From: Sorghum bicolor | Taxonomy: Eukaryota; Streptophyta; Magnoliopsida; Poales; Poaceae | NCBI RefSeq assembly: GCF_000003195.3 | Contig: NC_012872.2 | Coordinates: 21,869,915-21,933,914 of the forward strand | Length of the DNA stretch: 64,000 nucleotides | Direction of reading: 5' to 3' | In this document: positions 47,127-57,039 of the stretch, one piece after another | How positions within the stretch are numbered: the stretch's first letter is position 1 | Layout of the letters: each line of letters starts with the position of its first letter | The notes under the pieces: generated by a model | What the model saw: the letters and a program-made list of their open reading frames with translations, nothing else | Databases searched by the model: none | What the model was told of the DNA's origin: nothing | Position numbers and translations under genes: made by a program

Positions 47127-48054
47127 TGACCTGGACCGCAAGGATTGGAACAACACGGTGCAGAACGGACCAGTTGAAAGGAGGGCAGATCGGACCAGTG
47201 CGGTGCAGAACGGACCAGTTGAAAGAAAAGATCATAACTTTCACTTCCGAGATACTATGAAGGCCCATGAGCACTTGTTGGAAAGCTCTTCGAGTCTACT
47301 TTCTAATGCCACTGGTGCTGACCTCTTTGGTAATGCCAGTAAAGCTGCCGACCTGTTTTAGTCGACACTGGTCATCGAGTCATCAGTCTACATGAAGTTC
47401 AAGTTGCCATGCAAAACTGTACCAATCTACCAGGTTTCGTGGTACCTTCTGCACATGGAGTGAAAGCTTATCAAGTTAACTTTCCATTGCAACAAACCGC
47501 ACGTCATTTGGAGTTACCAAGAAGGAGTTATGGCTAAAACATTGAAGACTGCACAGAAGACAAAACGACCACGCAGAAACTCTCCAGGAAGGCATCTCGA
47601 GGAGGCCCGTTCACACAGTTCGTATTAACTATTTTGTTTCGACTTTCCACCTATCTAGCAGGGCTGTTGCTAGTATAAACACCCCCTAGACTCATTGTTA
47701 TCTTAGACTTATGATATTGAGAATACAAACCACTTTGTTCAGCTGTGCGCTAACAAAATCAGAGAGAGATCTCTACCCCTTTGCTCTTGTGTTTTCTTTC
47801 GTAGAGATTGCAGAAGCGGCCGCGCCATCGGCACCCAATCCGTGCTCCTGATCCTTGAGTTCAGGTTCCGTAGGTTGGTTCTTTGAGAGTGTGGTTGGGC
47901 GAATCCTTGGTTCAGGCTGCCGTATAGAGACGGTGGTTGGCTCCTTGTGCGTGTCGTCAGGTTGCACTAGTTATCCTCGCTGCTTGCAGCAAGTTATCGG
48001 CTGATCTTCAGCTAGTTATCCTACGTCGTGAAGATCGGGACAACGACCTCACCA
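47127..48054 (+). repeat. 3' LTR of element G, 5' 234 bp deleted
   Basis: Aligns end to end with 40590-41517 without indels. The purine tract AAGAGGGGGGAGG ends directly at TGACCTGG. In the 5' LTR that same TGACC follows GAGGAGGGAGG, so a deletion between G-rich repeats removed the LTR start. Confidence 0.8.
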
Positions 48055-48059
48055 GATGC

Positions 48060-48562
48060 TAAGCCCTAAGTCTATGTAGAGGAAACGTTATCCTTCGAGG
48101 GCACCTCTCAACGCTATGATGAACTTGTTCTCCTCCAGGGGCCAGGGGGTCTGCTTATATAGTCCCCTCAGGTGAACGTGGACCGTCGGATCAAACCGAC
48201 ATTGATTGAACGGTTATCCTTGATCCTTTAGGTCGGTGGAGCATGATCCGCGAAGTTGAACGCGATTGGCCGAAACACCAGGGCGGGCGCCCTGCCCCCG
48301 GGCCCGATCGCCTTCCCGTTCGTTCCCGTGGCTTCTGGAGTCTTCTAGATGGTAGAAAATTGCGCGGCACGTTAATATCTCTATGTAAACCCGACATGTG
48401 GGCCTTTCTTCCATATTTCCTGATAAAGCCCTGTAGAAACAGATAAACAACAAAACTCGTGGAATTCTATCAGATGAAACCCTAATTCTAGGTGTTGTTT
48501 GTATATTAGTCATTTCCCTTGTTTATTTGATAATTAAAATTCATACTTAAGAACCGTCAACG
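48060..48562 (-). repeat. 5' LTR of element F, right segment
   Basis: Resumes the F LTR after G. It has one AGGGCGGGCGCCCT motif (48280-48293) where the other LTR has two, and a TATA box near 48155-48162 on the minus strand. The final CA appears as CG. Confidence 0.85.
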
Positions 48563-49754
48563 GCAGGGGTAAGCCAATAATAATGATGTGTATGATAATA
48601 ATGATACAACTAGAGATTAGAGATACACTACTCATCATATAGGTAGGCAAATAAGAGACTAGTCAAGAGATTGAAATCCTATGTAGCAACTACGTTACTA
48701 AGCCTTTTCATCTACTCTAGTATATATACAATCATGTAGAACATAATGACTTTGAATTCATGCATAAGGAACATTAGCATGGAAGATTAGGAACAGAGCA
48801 AGAGAATCCTTGTACTATGGTTCTATTATCGATATTAACGGGGTGTGGACTATAGAAGAGTCAATAGTAAAGTCACAACCGTGATCTACCACAACGCATG
48901 GCCAATAGGATGCATTTGCAGGTAAATGCCATCTAAGCACCATGCTTAAACTTAGTCTACCACCTAATTCCCGCGTGATGAGAACTAAGTGCTCTACGAA
49001 CATATGTATGCACTCATTATCAATCATGAGTATATCAAATATATGACTAGAGCAAACTATAAACATAACAAATAGCAACATAATCAATTAGAATAAAGTC
49101 TTAGAGATATACAAAATAATACCCAACTCTTGGGACGAACGATCCAGAATCCTGAGCGAAGCGTCCGAACTCTTCTTAAATCTACTTGCTAATCCTATAT
49201 AGAATGGAGGAATTGGAGTATCTAGTCTAATTCTCTGGTGGAGGAGGCGGCTAGGGCTTCTTCTTCTTCATCTCTTCTTCCATCTCTCCTTCTCACTTCA
49301 AACCCCAGGGTCTACCCCTCTTTATATAGGGAGGTGGGATGAACCGTGAACCTTGGATCAAACCGACTTAATGGACGTAGATCCTTGCTCCTCAAAGGCG
49401 GTTAGGGCATAATCCGCAAGACTGTTCCTAATTGGTCAAGGGGAGGGGGCGGCCACCCTGCTTGGGTGCCCTACCTCTGGCTCCTCTCGTCTTCGGCTTT
49501 GTTCTAGTGGCTTCCTGATCCTTCTAGACCCTTCTTTTGTATATGTGGCAAAGATATCTCGTTTCTCTCTATGTAATTTTGACATGTGGGCCTCCAAAGG
49601 TCATTTTCGGATAACCCCTGTAGAAATAGACATTCACCAAAACTCATGGAAATCTGTTAGATAAAACCCTATACTTCTATTGGTAATTACTTTGTGCCCT
49701 TTTTCCTTCTCTTTGTTGATATAAATGTGGTCCTTATCTACCGTCAACACTTGC

Positions 49755-50262
49755 CATCTCCATCAAGGTCAAGATGTCTAGTTGTGGGCATAGGTGTCTT
49801 CATGGGTTTGGCCTTGTCCATGTCAAACTTCTTTAGCATGTTGATGGTGTACTTGGTTTGACTTATGAATATGCCTGCCTTGAGATGCTTTATTTGAAAT
49901 CCAAGAAAGTATGTCAACTCCCCCATCATGGACATCTCAAACCTCTTGGTCATCATCCTACTAAATTCCTCACTGATGTCCGCATTAGTACTACCAAATT
50001 TAATGTCATCAACATATATTTGGCATATAAAAATATTATTATTGACATTGCGAGTAAATAAAGTGAGATGATGTGGATCTTCAAAACCCGGTGGTTGCTT
50101 CACATACACAGTTTCGAAGAGGGAGCCATTGAGTAATGCACTTCTCACATCCATTTGAAACAACTTCAAATCATGATGAGCAGCAAAGGCAAGTATTATA
50201 TGAATAGATTCAAGCCTAGATATAGGTGTATAAGTCTCCCCAAAATCCTGTAAGTGCATTCG
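49755..50262 (-). pseudogene. copia RT fragment (element D)
   Basis: Minus-strand Ty1/copia RT: FGETYTPISRLESI, FQMDVRSALLNG, VYVKQPPGFED, QIYVDDIKFGS, MMGELTYFLGFQIK. Between PPGFED and LTLFTRNV roughly 40-45 residues usual for the family are missing, so there is an internal deletion. Upstream of DFGETY the sequence becomes unrelated near 50262. It continues at 29574 across solo LTR E. Confidence 0.87.
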
Positions 50263-50932
50263 CCTCCGATGTCGGTTTTTATAAATAACGACAATCAAAT
50301 TAGGGACTAACATGTTTATCGAGCATAATCTACAAGTGTTAGTACATTGATGAAAATGAACAAAAACATTTGGTGAATCACAGCACCCCTAAATTTTCAA
50401 TGAATAAATGACATTTCGACTCAAGAGGCTATAAAGCTTTTATCCTTTATTGAGTTATAGGAAACGTCGCACTATCAAGAGGGATGCAAATTAAGTTGGT
50501 AAGATGAGAATAAGGGTGCTAAGTCTAGTATATACAATGCGCTTCAAAGACACACTCGCACTCACGAGCACTTAGAAGAGTTCTTTTCTGCTAGAGTGCG
50601 CCGGTAGTACCGACGCTCTAGGTCGGTGGTACACGCAAGTCAAAGCCAAGCTCAGTGGACTCTCTAGGTTCTGTGAGAATTTGAGCTGCCGGTGGTACCA
50701 GGCTTAGGCCGGTGGTACCTGCCAACACCGGTAGTCCCGGTGAAACGCTGGTAGTACCGGCAGGTCAATTTTGTGCCAAATCTAGTTGCGTGGATTTCAA
50801 CTGCCAATGGTACCTGCTTTCCACCGATGGTACTAGCGATGGTTGGTAGTACCGACAGAAGCCCGGTGGTCCTGGTAGGGTTATTTCTTGCGCATCCTAG
50901 AGTCCTTTAACGATCAGATCTGAGGTAGCCGG
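50263..50932 (+). other. retroelement fragment M with CCGGTGGTACC motifs
   Basis: No gene. From 50600 to 50880 about ten copies of CCGGTGGTACC/CCGGTAGTACCGG variants occur. They are the reverse complement of the motif in element D (28080-28700), so this is likely a related element in the opposite orientation, cut on both sides. Confidence 0.5.
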
Positions 50933-52578
50933 TGTTGACGGTCCTTAAGTACCAAATATAATGAACAAATAAATAGAGAAAAGGATCCAAATGCAACCGA
51001 CACCCAGACTTAGGGTTTTATCTAACAAAATTCCATGAGTTTTGGTGTTTGTCTATTTCTGCAGGGGGTTATCACGAAATATGGAGGAAGCCCACACGTC
51101 GGGTTTACATAGAGAATTAATGTGCACCGCAATTATTCAACATCTAGAAGAGTCCAGAAGCCACGGGAATGAGCGGGAGGCCGAGCGGACCGGGGGCAGG
51201 GCGCCCGCCCTCCCCACTTGGGCACCCGCCCTGGCCTGAGAGCCAATCAGGCTCCACCTCGCGGATCATGCTCCACCAACCTAAGGGATTAAGGAAAACC
51301 GTGCGATTAAGGTCGGTTTGATCCGACGACCCATATTCATTTGGAAGGACTATATAAGCAGGACCCATGGCCCCTAGAGGAGAGGACCTCTGAAACCCTA
51401 ATTCATTCATCCATTTTGGGAGAAGAAGTCTTTGATCAAGCCCTAGAGCCACCACATCAACTAGATCTCTAGTTTAGCATAGCTACATAGGATTAGAACT
51501 AGAAGGAGTCAATCTTCGATTGGTTTCCGGATCTGTCAAGAGGATTCTTGGTAATTCCTCTACTGTTCTTTATTTGTTCATCATTGTTCTTCAATTTTAT
51601 GAATATGACTTTGTTCTACTTCAATATATTGATTATGACTTTGCTCTACTTGTTTATATTTGCAATTATATCGTTCTTAGTTTATCATAGTTATATGCTA
51701 GGCTTAGTTAGATTAGAATTATATACATGTTTAGGATCGTATAGCGTTTATCCATGTGTACAGTGGGTAAATGATAAGTATTGTGTAGGCATGGTGCCTA
51801 TACCGTATTTATCTGCGATTGTACCCTATATGCCGGATCGTGAGGTAGTTCGTGGTAGTGACAACTCCATTGATTCTTATGTATTCCCCCTCTCGTGTAT
51901 AGGGCAAGCAGAGCAATATTATTACAGGGGAGTGATTGCTATGTTTCTCATCTTCTTTGATAATATCACTATGCATGGGCGTAGTCCTGTCTCGCAATGA
52001 TTGCCAAGTATAATTGCACTAACTATGATATGCTAGACTTTATAGTTAAGAATAACTTAGGAAATATTCTTGTAGTTCATCCTTATTCTATGCTAATGAC
52101 TTGCTAGAAATCTATTGAGGTGCTTATCATTATTATATGTGGCTAGTTATACTGATCAGATTAATTATCTTTGTCACTATTCATACTTTATCTATCATTT
52201 ATTTGACATTTATCCCTGTATGAAAGAGATAGATAAATGCTCTCTATTATACATGCAATGATAGATACTCAATTTCATATTCCATTCCATAATCAACTTT
52301 GATGATTAGCAATCCCTTCCCAGTGGTAAAAATATAAATAACGATACCTTGAATACTTCCCGGTTAAAATGCTACATCGGTATTAATCTGTGCGCTTGCA
52401 GATCTCATTTATTCATTCAGAAGAGCAATTGCATATTTCAATACTGTGTCTCTCATGTCATGCTGGGGATGACATCTTGGCTTAAGTGGCATGAGGGATA
52501 GGTTCGGCATTTTTGGCGCTGTTATCAAAATTAGAAAACTAAGTCTACTTTTGGTAATGACGTTAAGAATGTCCAACA
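50933..52578 (+). repeat. 5' LTR of element I
   Basis: TGTTGACGGTCC to GTCCAACA, 1646 bp. AGGGCGCCCGCCCT (51198-51211) and GGGCACCCGCCC (51220-51231) lie about 130 bases upstream of TATATAAG (51351-51358). A primer-site-like CATTTTTGGCGCTGTTATC lies inside the LTR end (52508-52526). The real primer site TAGCGCCGTTGCCGGGGA is at 52587-52604. Confidence 0.85.
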
Positions 52579-52740
52579 AGCATTTTTAGCGCCGTTGCCG
52601 GGGAAGGCTGATTATTAATAAGGAATGAATATGGAATTTCGAGACATCATTCGCATCACTAATATGATTGAGATTATCAATTCTCTCATACAGTTTTACC
52701 CCTATTTTTCTATTTTGATTATTTTATGCAGGGTAATATA

Positions 52741-54192
52741 TGAATAGAAGACATCTTCTAGGAAATTTTGTTGACAATCCCGAAGCATTATTCAAAAAAC
52801 AAGAGCCAAGCTCAAGAAGAGATCGTCAACACTTCAGCACGAAGCTTCATCCAATCAAGACGTTCACCGAAGTTTCACCCAGAACTTGTCTTCAGAGTTC
52901 GAAGTTATGGTGAACAAATCGATCCGTGAGTTCTCAGCTCCCACTATGGACAACATCCGCACTGGACCTGCTGCAGAGATCGACGGCAACTTTGAGCTCA
53001 AGCCTGGGCTCATCAACATGGTGCAATCCAACCAGTTCTGTGGGAAGGCACACAAAGATGCTAGTGCTCATCTCCAACACTTCCTAGAGATTTGCAGCAC
53101 ATTCACCATATCAGGAGTCCCCAGAGATGATATACTACTTCGCCTCTTCCCATTCTCACTGTTGGGGAGAGCGAAGCTATGGTTCTACGCTACAAAGGAG
53201 AAGAATTCTACGTGGGCACTCTGCTCCACGAACTTTCTGGCTAAGTTCTTTCCCATGGGCAAGACCAATGCTCTCCGTGGGAAAATTACAAGTTTTCAAC
53301 AACAACATGATGAATCTGTTCCAGAAGCATGGGAGCGCTTCCAAGACTATATCCTAGAATGTCCCCATCATGGAATGGAGAGCTGGCTACTGATGTAGAC
53401 ATTTTATCATGGGCTCAGCAATAGTGCCCGAGAGACCATGGATGCTGCAGCTGGAAGAGCATTCTTATCCCTCACCATATCACAAGCCACAGCTCTTGTG
53501 GAGAAGATGGCGTCCAACCAAGGCTGGAACGAAGAAAGGACCCAGACACGCAAGAGAGGTGGAGCTATGCATTAGCTCAAGGAGGTAGACATGTTGTCTG
53601 CCAAACTAGACCTACTCTTGAAGAAGCTCGATGATAGAGCTGGAGACAAGAAAGAAGTCATGCACGTCTATGACTCTCACATGACTTGTGAGGAGTGTGG
53701 AGATACTGGACACTTAGGCAATCACTGCCCTGAGGTGCTTGAGGACGTGAACTACATCAACAACAACAACAGCTACTACAACCGTCCTCAACAAAATCAA
53801 GGTTGGAATCAATAGAGGCCTAACTAATCACGTAATTATCAAGGTAATAATTCTTACGATAATAATAATAATTTTCCACCTCTCAGAGAGTTAATGTCTA
53901 ATCAAGGAAAGCTAATATATAACCTATCTAAGAAATTGGTATCTAATGATAAAATGTTAGAAAATATAAATAATAGAAGGGATAATTTCTCTTCTGTCAT
54001 CAAGAATCAAATTAGATTTAATAAAATAATTGAATCTCAGTTAAATCAAATAGCTGTTACCGTTCCTACTACTAACCCCGGTATACCATCACAACCGGAA
54101 GGATTAGATTCTGCAAATCTTGTAGACATGTTTGATACAGGTAACTACTGGAGTAGCCCCATTGCGGAAGTTACTACTGACCTTCTGCCGGT
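52741..54192 (+). pseudogene. gag of element I, several stops
   Basis: Begins at 52741 (MNRRHLLGNFVDNPEALF) and shifts frame near 52880. The second frame holds the capsid-like part (FELKPGLINMVQSNQFCG, LRLFPFSLLGRAK, FLAKFFPMGKTNALRGK) and a CCHC knuckle (CEECGDTGHLGNHC, about 53689-53730), followed by Asn-rich low complexity. In-frame stops lie at 53396-53398, 53573-53575, 53813-53815 and 53825-53827. The frame reaches the J insertion. Confidence 0.82.
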
Positions 54193-55671
54193 TGTTGGTA
54201 TTCGTTAAGTGCAATAAGAATAAGAAAAATTCCACAAGTGCACAGAACATCATCGTAGCATTTTACTGGGAGTATTCCAGGTATCGTTATTTATATTTTA
54301 CCACTAGAAGCTAAGGTCAAAGAATCTGATAACTTGCTATCATGCATCTACTAATTTAATAAACCAACTAGACTAAAGTAGGGGTAAATGATATATGACA
54401 GGTAATAATATAAAGGTGAGAATTCTATGATAAATGCGTAGATAGCCATAGCGGGAGGACAACGGGAGAGACCTAGGTTCCTGTATACTTCTCTATTACT
54501 TCAGTTCTATGATAACAAAGAATGAATAGATATAGCAATCACATATTAGCACTTTGGGACATTAGAACACCAATCACAGAAAGAGAACTAGAAGGGGGCT
54601 GGGAAGCTCTGACTACGGTCCTACAAATACCGATCCAAACGAGGTGGAATACGTCGACCGTTAGGGCTGTCACTACCCTAGGGCTACCACAACAATCCAC
54701 AGGACTGGGTGCAACCTCAGGTAACCTCTAGTATAGACACCACGTCTACACTAACGATTACTACTCTAATTACCATGAATAACTAGAGCACTCGATGCGA
54801 ACGGAGATCCTATGCCAAAATATAACAACTACACTACTCGATAATAATAAAGGCATAAAATTAAATAGAGAAGATAAATATATTAAAGCATAAGTCTTAC
54901 AATAAATATAAAGACATTCCAAAACTCTGAAGACTTCTCCAGAACCAAAGCACAGCTCCGCTCTCCCTAACTCCCGACTAGAACTAATCTACTACATTAG
55001 AATGTCTAGCCCTAATTCTCTATAGAGGAAAGGTTATCCTTCGAGGGCACCTCTCAACTCTATAAGGATGTGTTCTCCTCCAGGGGCCAGGGGCCTTGCT
55101 TATATAGCCTCCTCCTTTGTGCCTTTTTGGTTCAGCAGGCGATGTGGTACTAAACTTTCCACCATATCTTATTAAAATGCACATAGGCCTTAATGGACCA
55201 AAATCTGATTTGGGCCCAATTAATCCCGCAGCTCTTTTATGTCGAGTCCTTCTTTTATTAATATCTCTTGATTCCGAACTCCAAATATAGCAAATAATAT
55301 ATGCATTTCGATCAGCTCGACGAGATATTTGTAATGGTGTACTCCATTCTGTGATTGGTGCTTGTACTAGGGCGGGCGCCCTAGGGTCAATGGCGGGCGC
55401 CCTGGCCCCGAGCCTGTCTCACCTCCGCTTCGGTCGAGTTGCTTCTAGAGTCATCCTGATTATGGAAAATTACCGCACACATTAATTCTCTATGTAAACC
55501 CGACGTGTGGGTCTTTCCTTCGTATTTCCTGATAACCCCCTGCAGAAATAGACAAACACCAAAACTCGTGGAAATCTGTCAAATGAAACCCTAAGTCTAG
55601 GTGTCGGATGCATTTGCATCCTTTTTCATGATTAGTTGACGATTAAATGTGAGCATTAAGGACCGTCAACA
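54193..55671 (-). mobile_element. solo LTR J
   Basis: TGTTGGTATTCG to CCGTCAACA, 1479 bp, with CCGGT (54188-54192) / CCAGT (55672-55676) flanks. AGGGCGGGCGCCCT (55369-55382) and a second copy (55392-55403) lie upstream, on the minus strand, of TATA box CTATATAAGC (55098-55107). Shares the leader phrase CTCCAGGGGCCAGG with the LTR of F, so F and J are related families. Inserted between gag and protease of element I. Confidence 0.87.
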
Positions 55672-55676
55672 CCAGT

Positions 55677-56169
55677 CAAGAGAGGCGATCCAGGACGCCC
55701 CATCATCTCAATCTCCATCGGCATGGTGGACTTCCCAAAAGCACTCTGCGACTTTGGCTCTAGTGTCAAAATTATGCCCAGGGTACTCTATGAAAAATTC
55801 TTTACATATCCTTTACTAGAAACAACCATGTGTTTGGAGCTTGCAGATCGGACGCTAAGTTTTCCTAAGGAAATATTGAAGAACCTCTGCGTCCGAGTTG
55901 GTACCTTGTATGCCCCAGCAGACTTCGTGGTGATAGAGACCGGTAATGATGAGAGGGCACCCGTCATCCTAGGGAGGCCATTCCTGAAAACCTCGGGAGC
56001 TGTCATCTACGCTAGTGCTGGCAAGATCAGTTTTTACATCAAGGGAAGGAAAGAGACGTTTTCCTTCAAAAACAAGACTACACAAATCCTAGAGCAATCC
56101 CAACATGAACCCAGGAAGAGGACCAATAGGAGGAATAGGAACAAACAAAGTATGGACCGAGTCAGCTAA
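55677..56169 (+). pseudogene. first protease-like domain of element I
   Basis: Continues the gag frame after J. Retropepsin-like: ALCDFGSSVKIMPRVLYEKF (D-F-G in place of D-[ST]-G), LELADRTLSFP, APADFVVIETG, VILGRPFLKTSGAVI. It ends with a basic region (EPRKRTNRRNRNK) and TAA-type stop at 56167-56169. This half is close in style to Athila/Tat protease regions. Confidence 0.75.
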
Positions 56170-56700
56170 GATGGTCACTGCAGTTCACGGAGGTCAAAAT
56201 CATCGACTTAAGTCACCGTTCCTGACAAAGAAGGACGACCCAGGTGTGCCAAGCATCTAGTGCTCCATTAATGGATTCAACTTCTACAAGACACTTTGCG
56301 ACACCGGGTTGGGTGTCAACATAATGGCCGCAGTCACCTATCGGCTCTTGTTCAGAACCATGCCCCTAAAACCGACATGCATTCAACTCCAGATGGCAGA
56401 TCAGACATTCCAAAAGGTTGAAGGTATAGTAACTGATGTCCCTGTCAAAATAGACGATCATTTTGTCCTTACAGACATTCAGGTTATGGACATGGGGGAA
56501 GACGAGTACGATCCACCCATCATCCTTGGAGACCGTTCCTCAGCACCGTTAAAGCAATCATCTACATTGGAACCGAAGAAGTCCACATGCACTTCCCCTC
56601 TGAGAAGGTACGCCGCTATTTTACTCACCCTAACTATATAGTTGAAGACTCTAAGCAGGTCAGGACAAGAAGAAGACGAAGCATCCATCATGATCACATG
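56170..56700 (+). pseudogene. second protease-like domain of element I
   Basis: A second, different retropepsin-like unit: FLTKKDDPGVPS, a stop (near 56257-56259), then TLCDTGLGVNIMAAVTY with a canonical D-T-G, LQMADQTF, and PPIILG with a frame break near 56530. It is closer to the protease of element B (CDLGLGVNIM, LQMADQTI) than to its own neighbour. The element is lost after RTRRRRSIHHDH, near 56700. Confidence 0.75.
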
Positions 56701-57039
56701 TCATCCCATGTATACCATGTTTGAGTAAATTGCTTGTGTGACTTGAATTGAGTGACTATAAGGGGTAACCAATGCAAACAATTGTACATTGTATTCCAAA
56801 TTACTTTAATCATGTTTAGAACATCATTTTGAACCAAGTTCATGTTGAAGGTTTTGTCCAAAAACACCCCTAAGTCATGGTTAACCCTAGAATGACCTTT
56901 TTTACCCCCTAGACCTCTTTTCAAAGATGTTTTATGAAACTGGTGTTAGTAACCTTGCATGTCTTTGACACCTGAAACAAAGTTGTCGAGACTTTCATAA
57001 GCTAAAAAAGTTATGTGGATGACTTCTTATAAAAAAGCT
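56701..57039. other. unassigned retroelement-like fragment L
   Basis: About 340 bases with no coding frame. Phrases such as ACTTTCATAAGCTAAAAAAG resemble the internal repeats of element O and parts of K's LTR, so it may be part of a Tekay-like element. K is inserted after AAGCT (57035-57039). Confidence 0.4.

Larger units (their letters stand above)
40356..48054 (+). mobile_element. gypsy element G (Reina-like chromovirus)
   Basis: Flanked by GATGC (40351-40355, 48055-48059). 5' LTR 40356-41517 begins TGATGAGGAC and ends ACCTCACCA; the 3' LTR lacks its first 234 bases. The initiator-Met-type primer site begins just after 41517. gag (42453-43811), pol (43812-47126). The part common to both LTRs, 40590-41517 and 47127-48054, is exactly 928 bp in each and differs at about 35 sites, so it is clearly older than O or B. 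Inserted in the 5' LTR of F. Confidence 0.9.
31625..48562 (-). mobile_element. gypsy element F (Athila/Tat-like), full length, interrupted by G
   Basis: LTRs at 31625-32836 and at 39665-40355 plus 48060-48562 (the second split by G). Duplication GTAGG (31620-31624) / GCAGG (48563-48567) with one change. On the minus strand: primer site 39639-39656, gag, protease, RT, RNase H, integrase, then a further ORF (34137-34766), purine tract and 3' LTR. It carries many frame breaks. It sits inside solo LTR E. Confidence 0.9.
29580..49749 (-). mobile_element. solo LTR E, split by H and F
   Basis: Left end TGTTGGTAC at 29580, right end CCGTCAACA at 49749; CTTGC duplicated at 29575-29579 and 49750-49754. 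Its own sequence is 29580-29791, 31545-31624 and 48568-49749, about 1.47 kb, joined by the duplications of H and F. No internal region or second LTR remains, so it arose by LTR-LTR recombination before H and F arrived. Minus-strand TATA box near 49318-49327. Same family as the LTR of element C. Confidence 0.82.
50933..56700 (+). mobile_element. gypsy element I, 3' end missing, interrupted by J
   Basis: 5' LTR (50933-52578), tRNA-Asp-type primer site, gag (about 52741-54192), solo LTR J, then two protease-like domains (55677-56700). Similarity stops near 56700; no RT, 3' LTR or matching GCCGG duplication is visible. Sister to elements B and C by Gag sequence. Confidence 0.82.
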
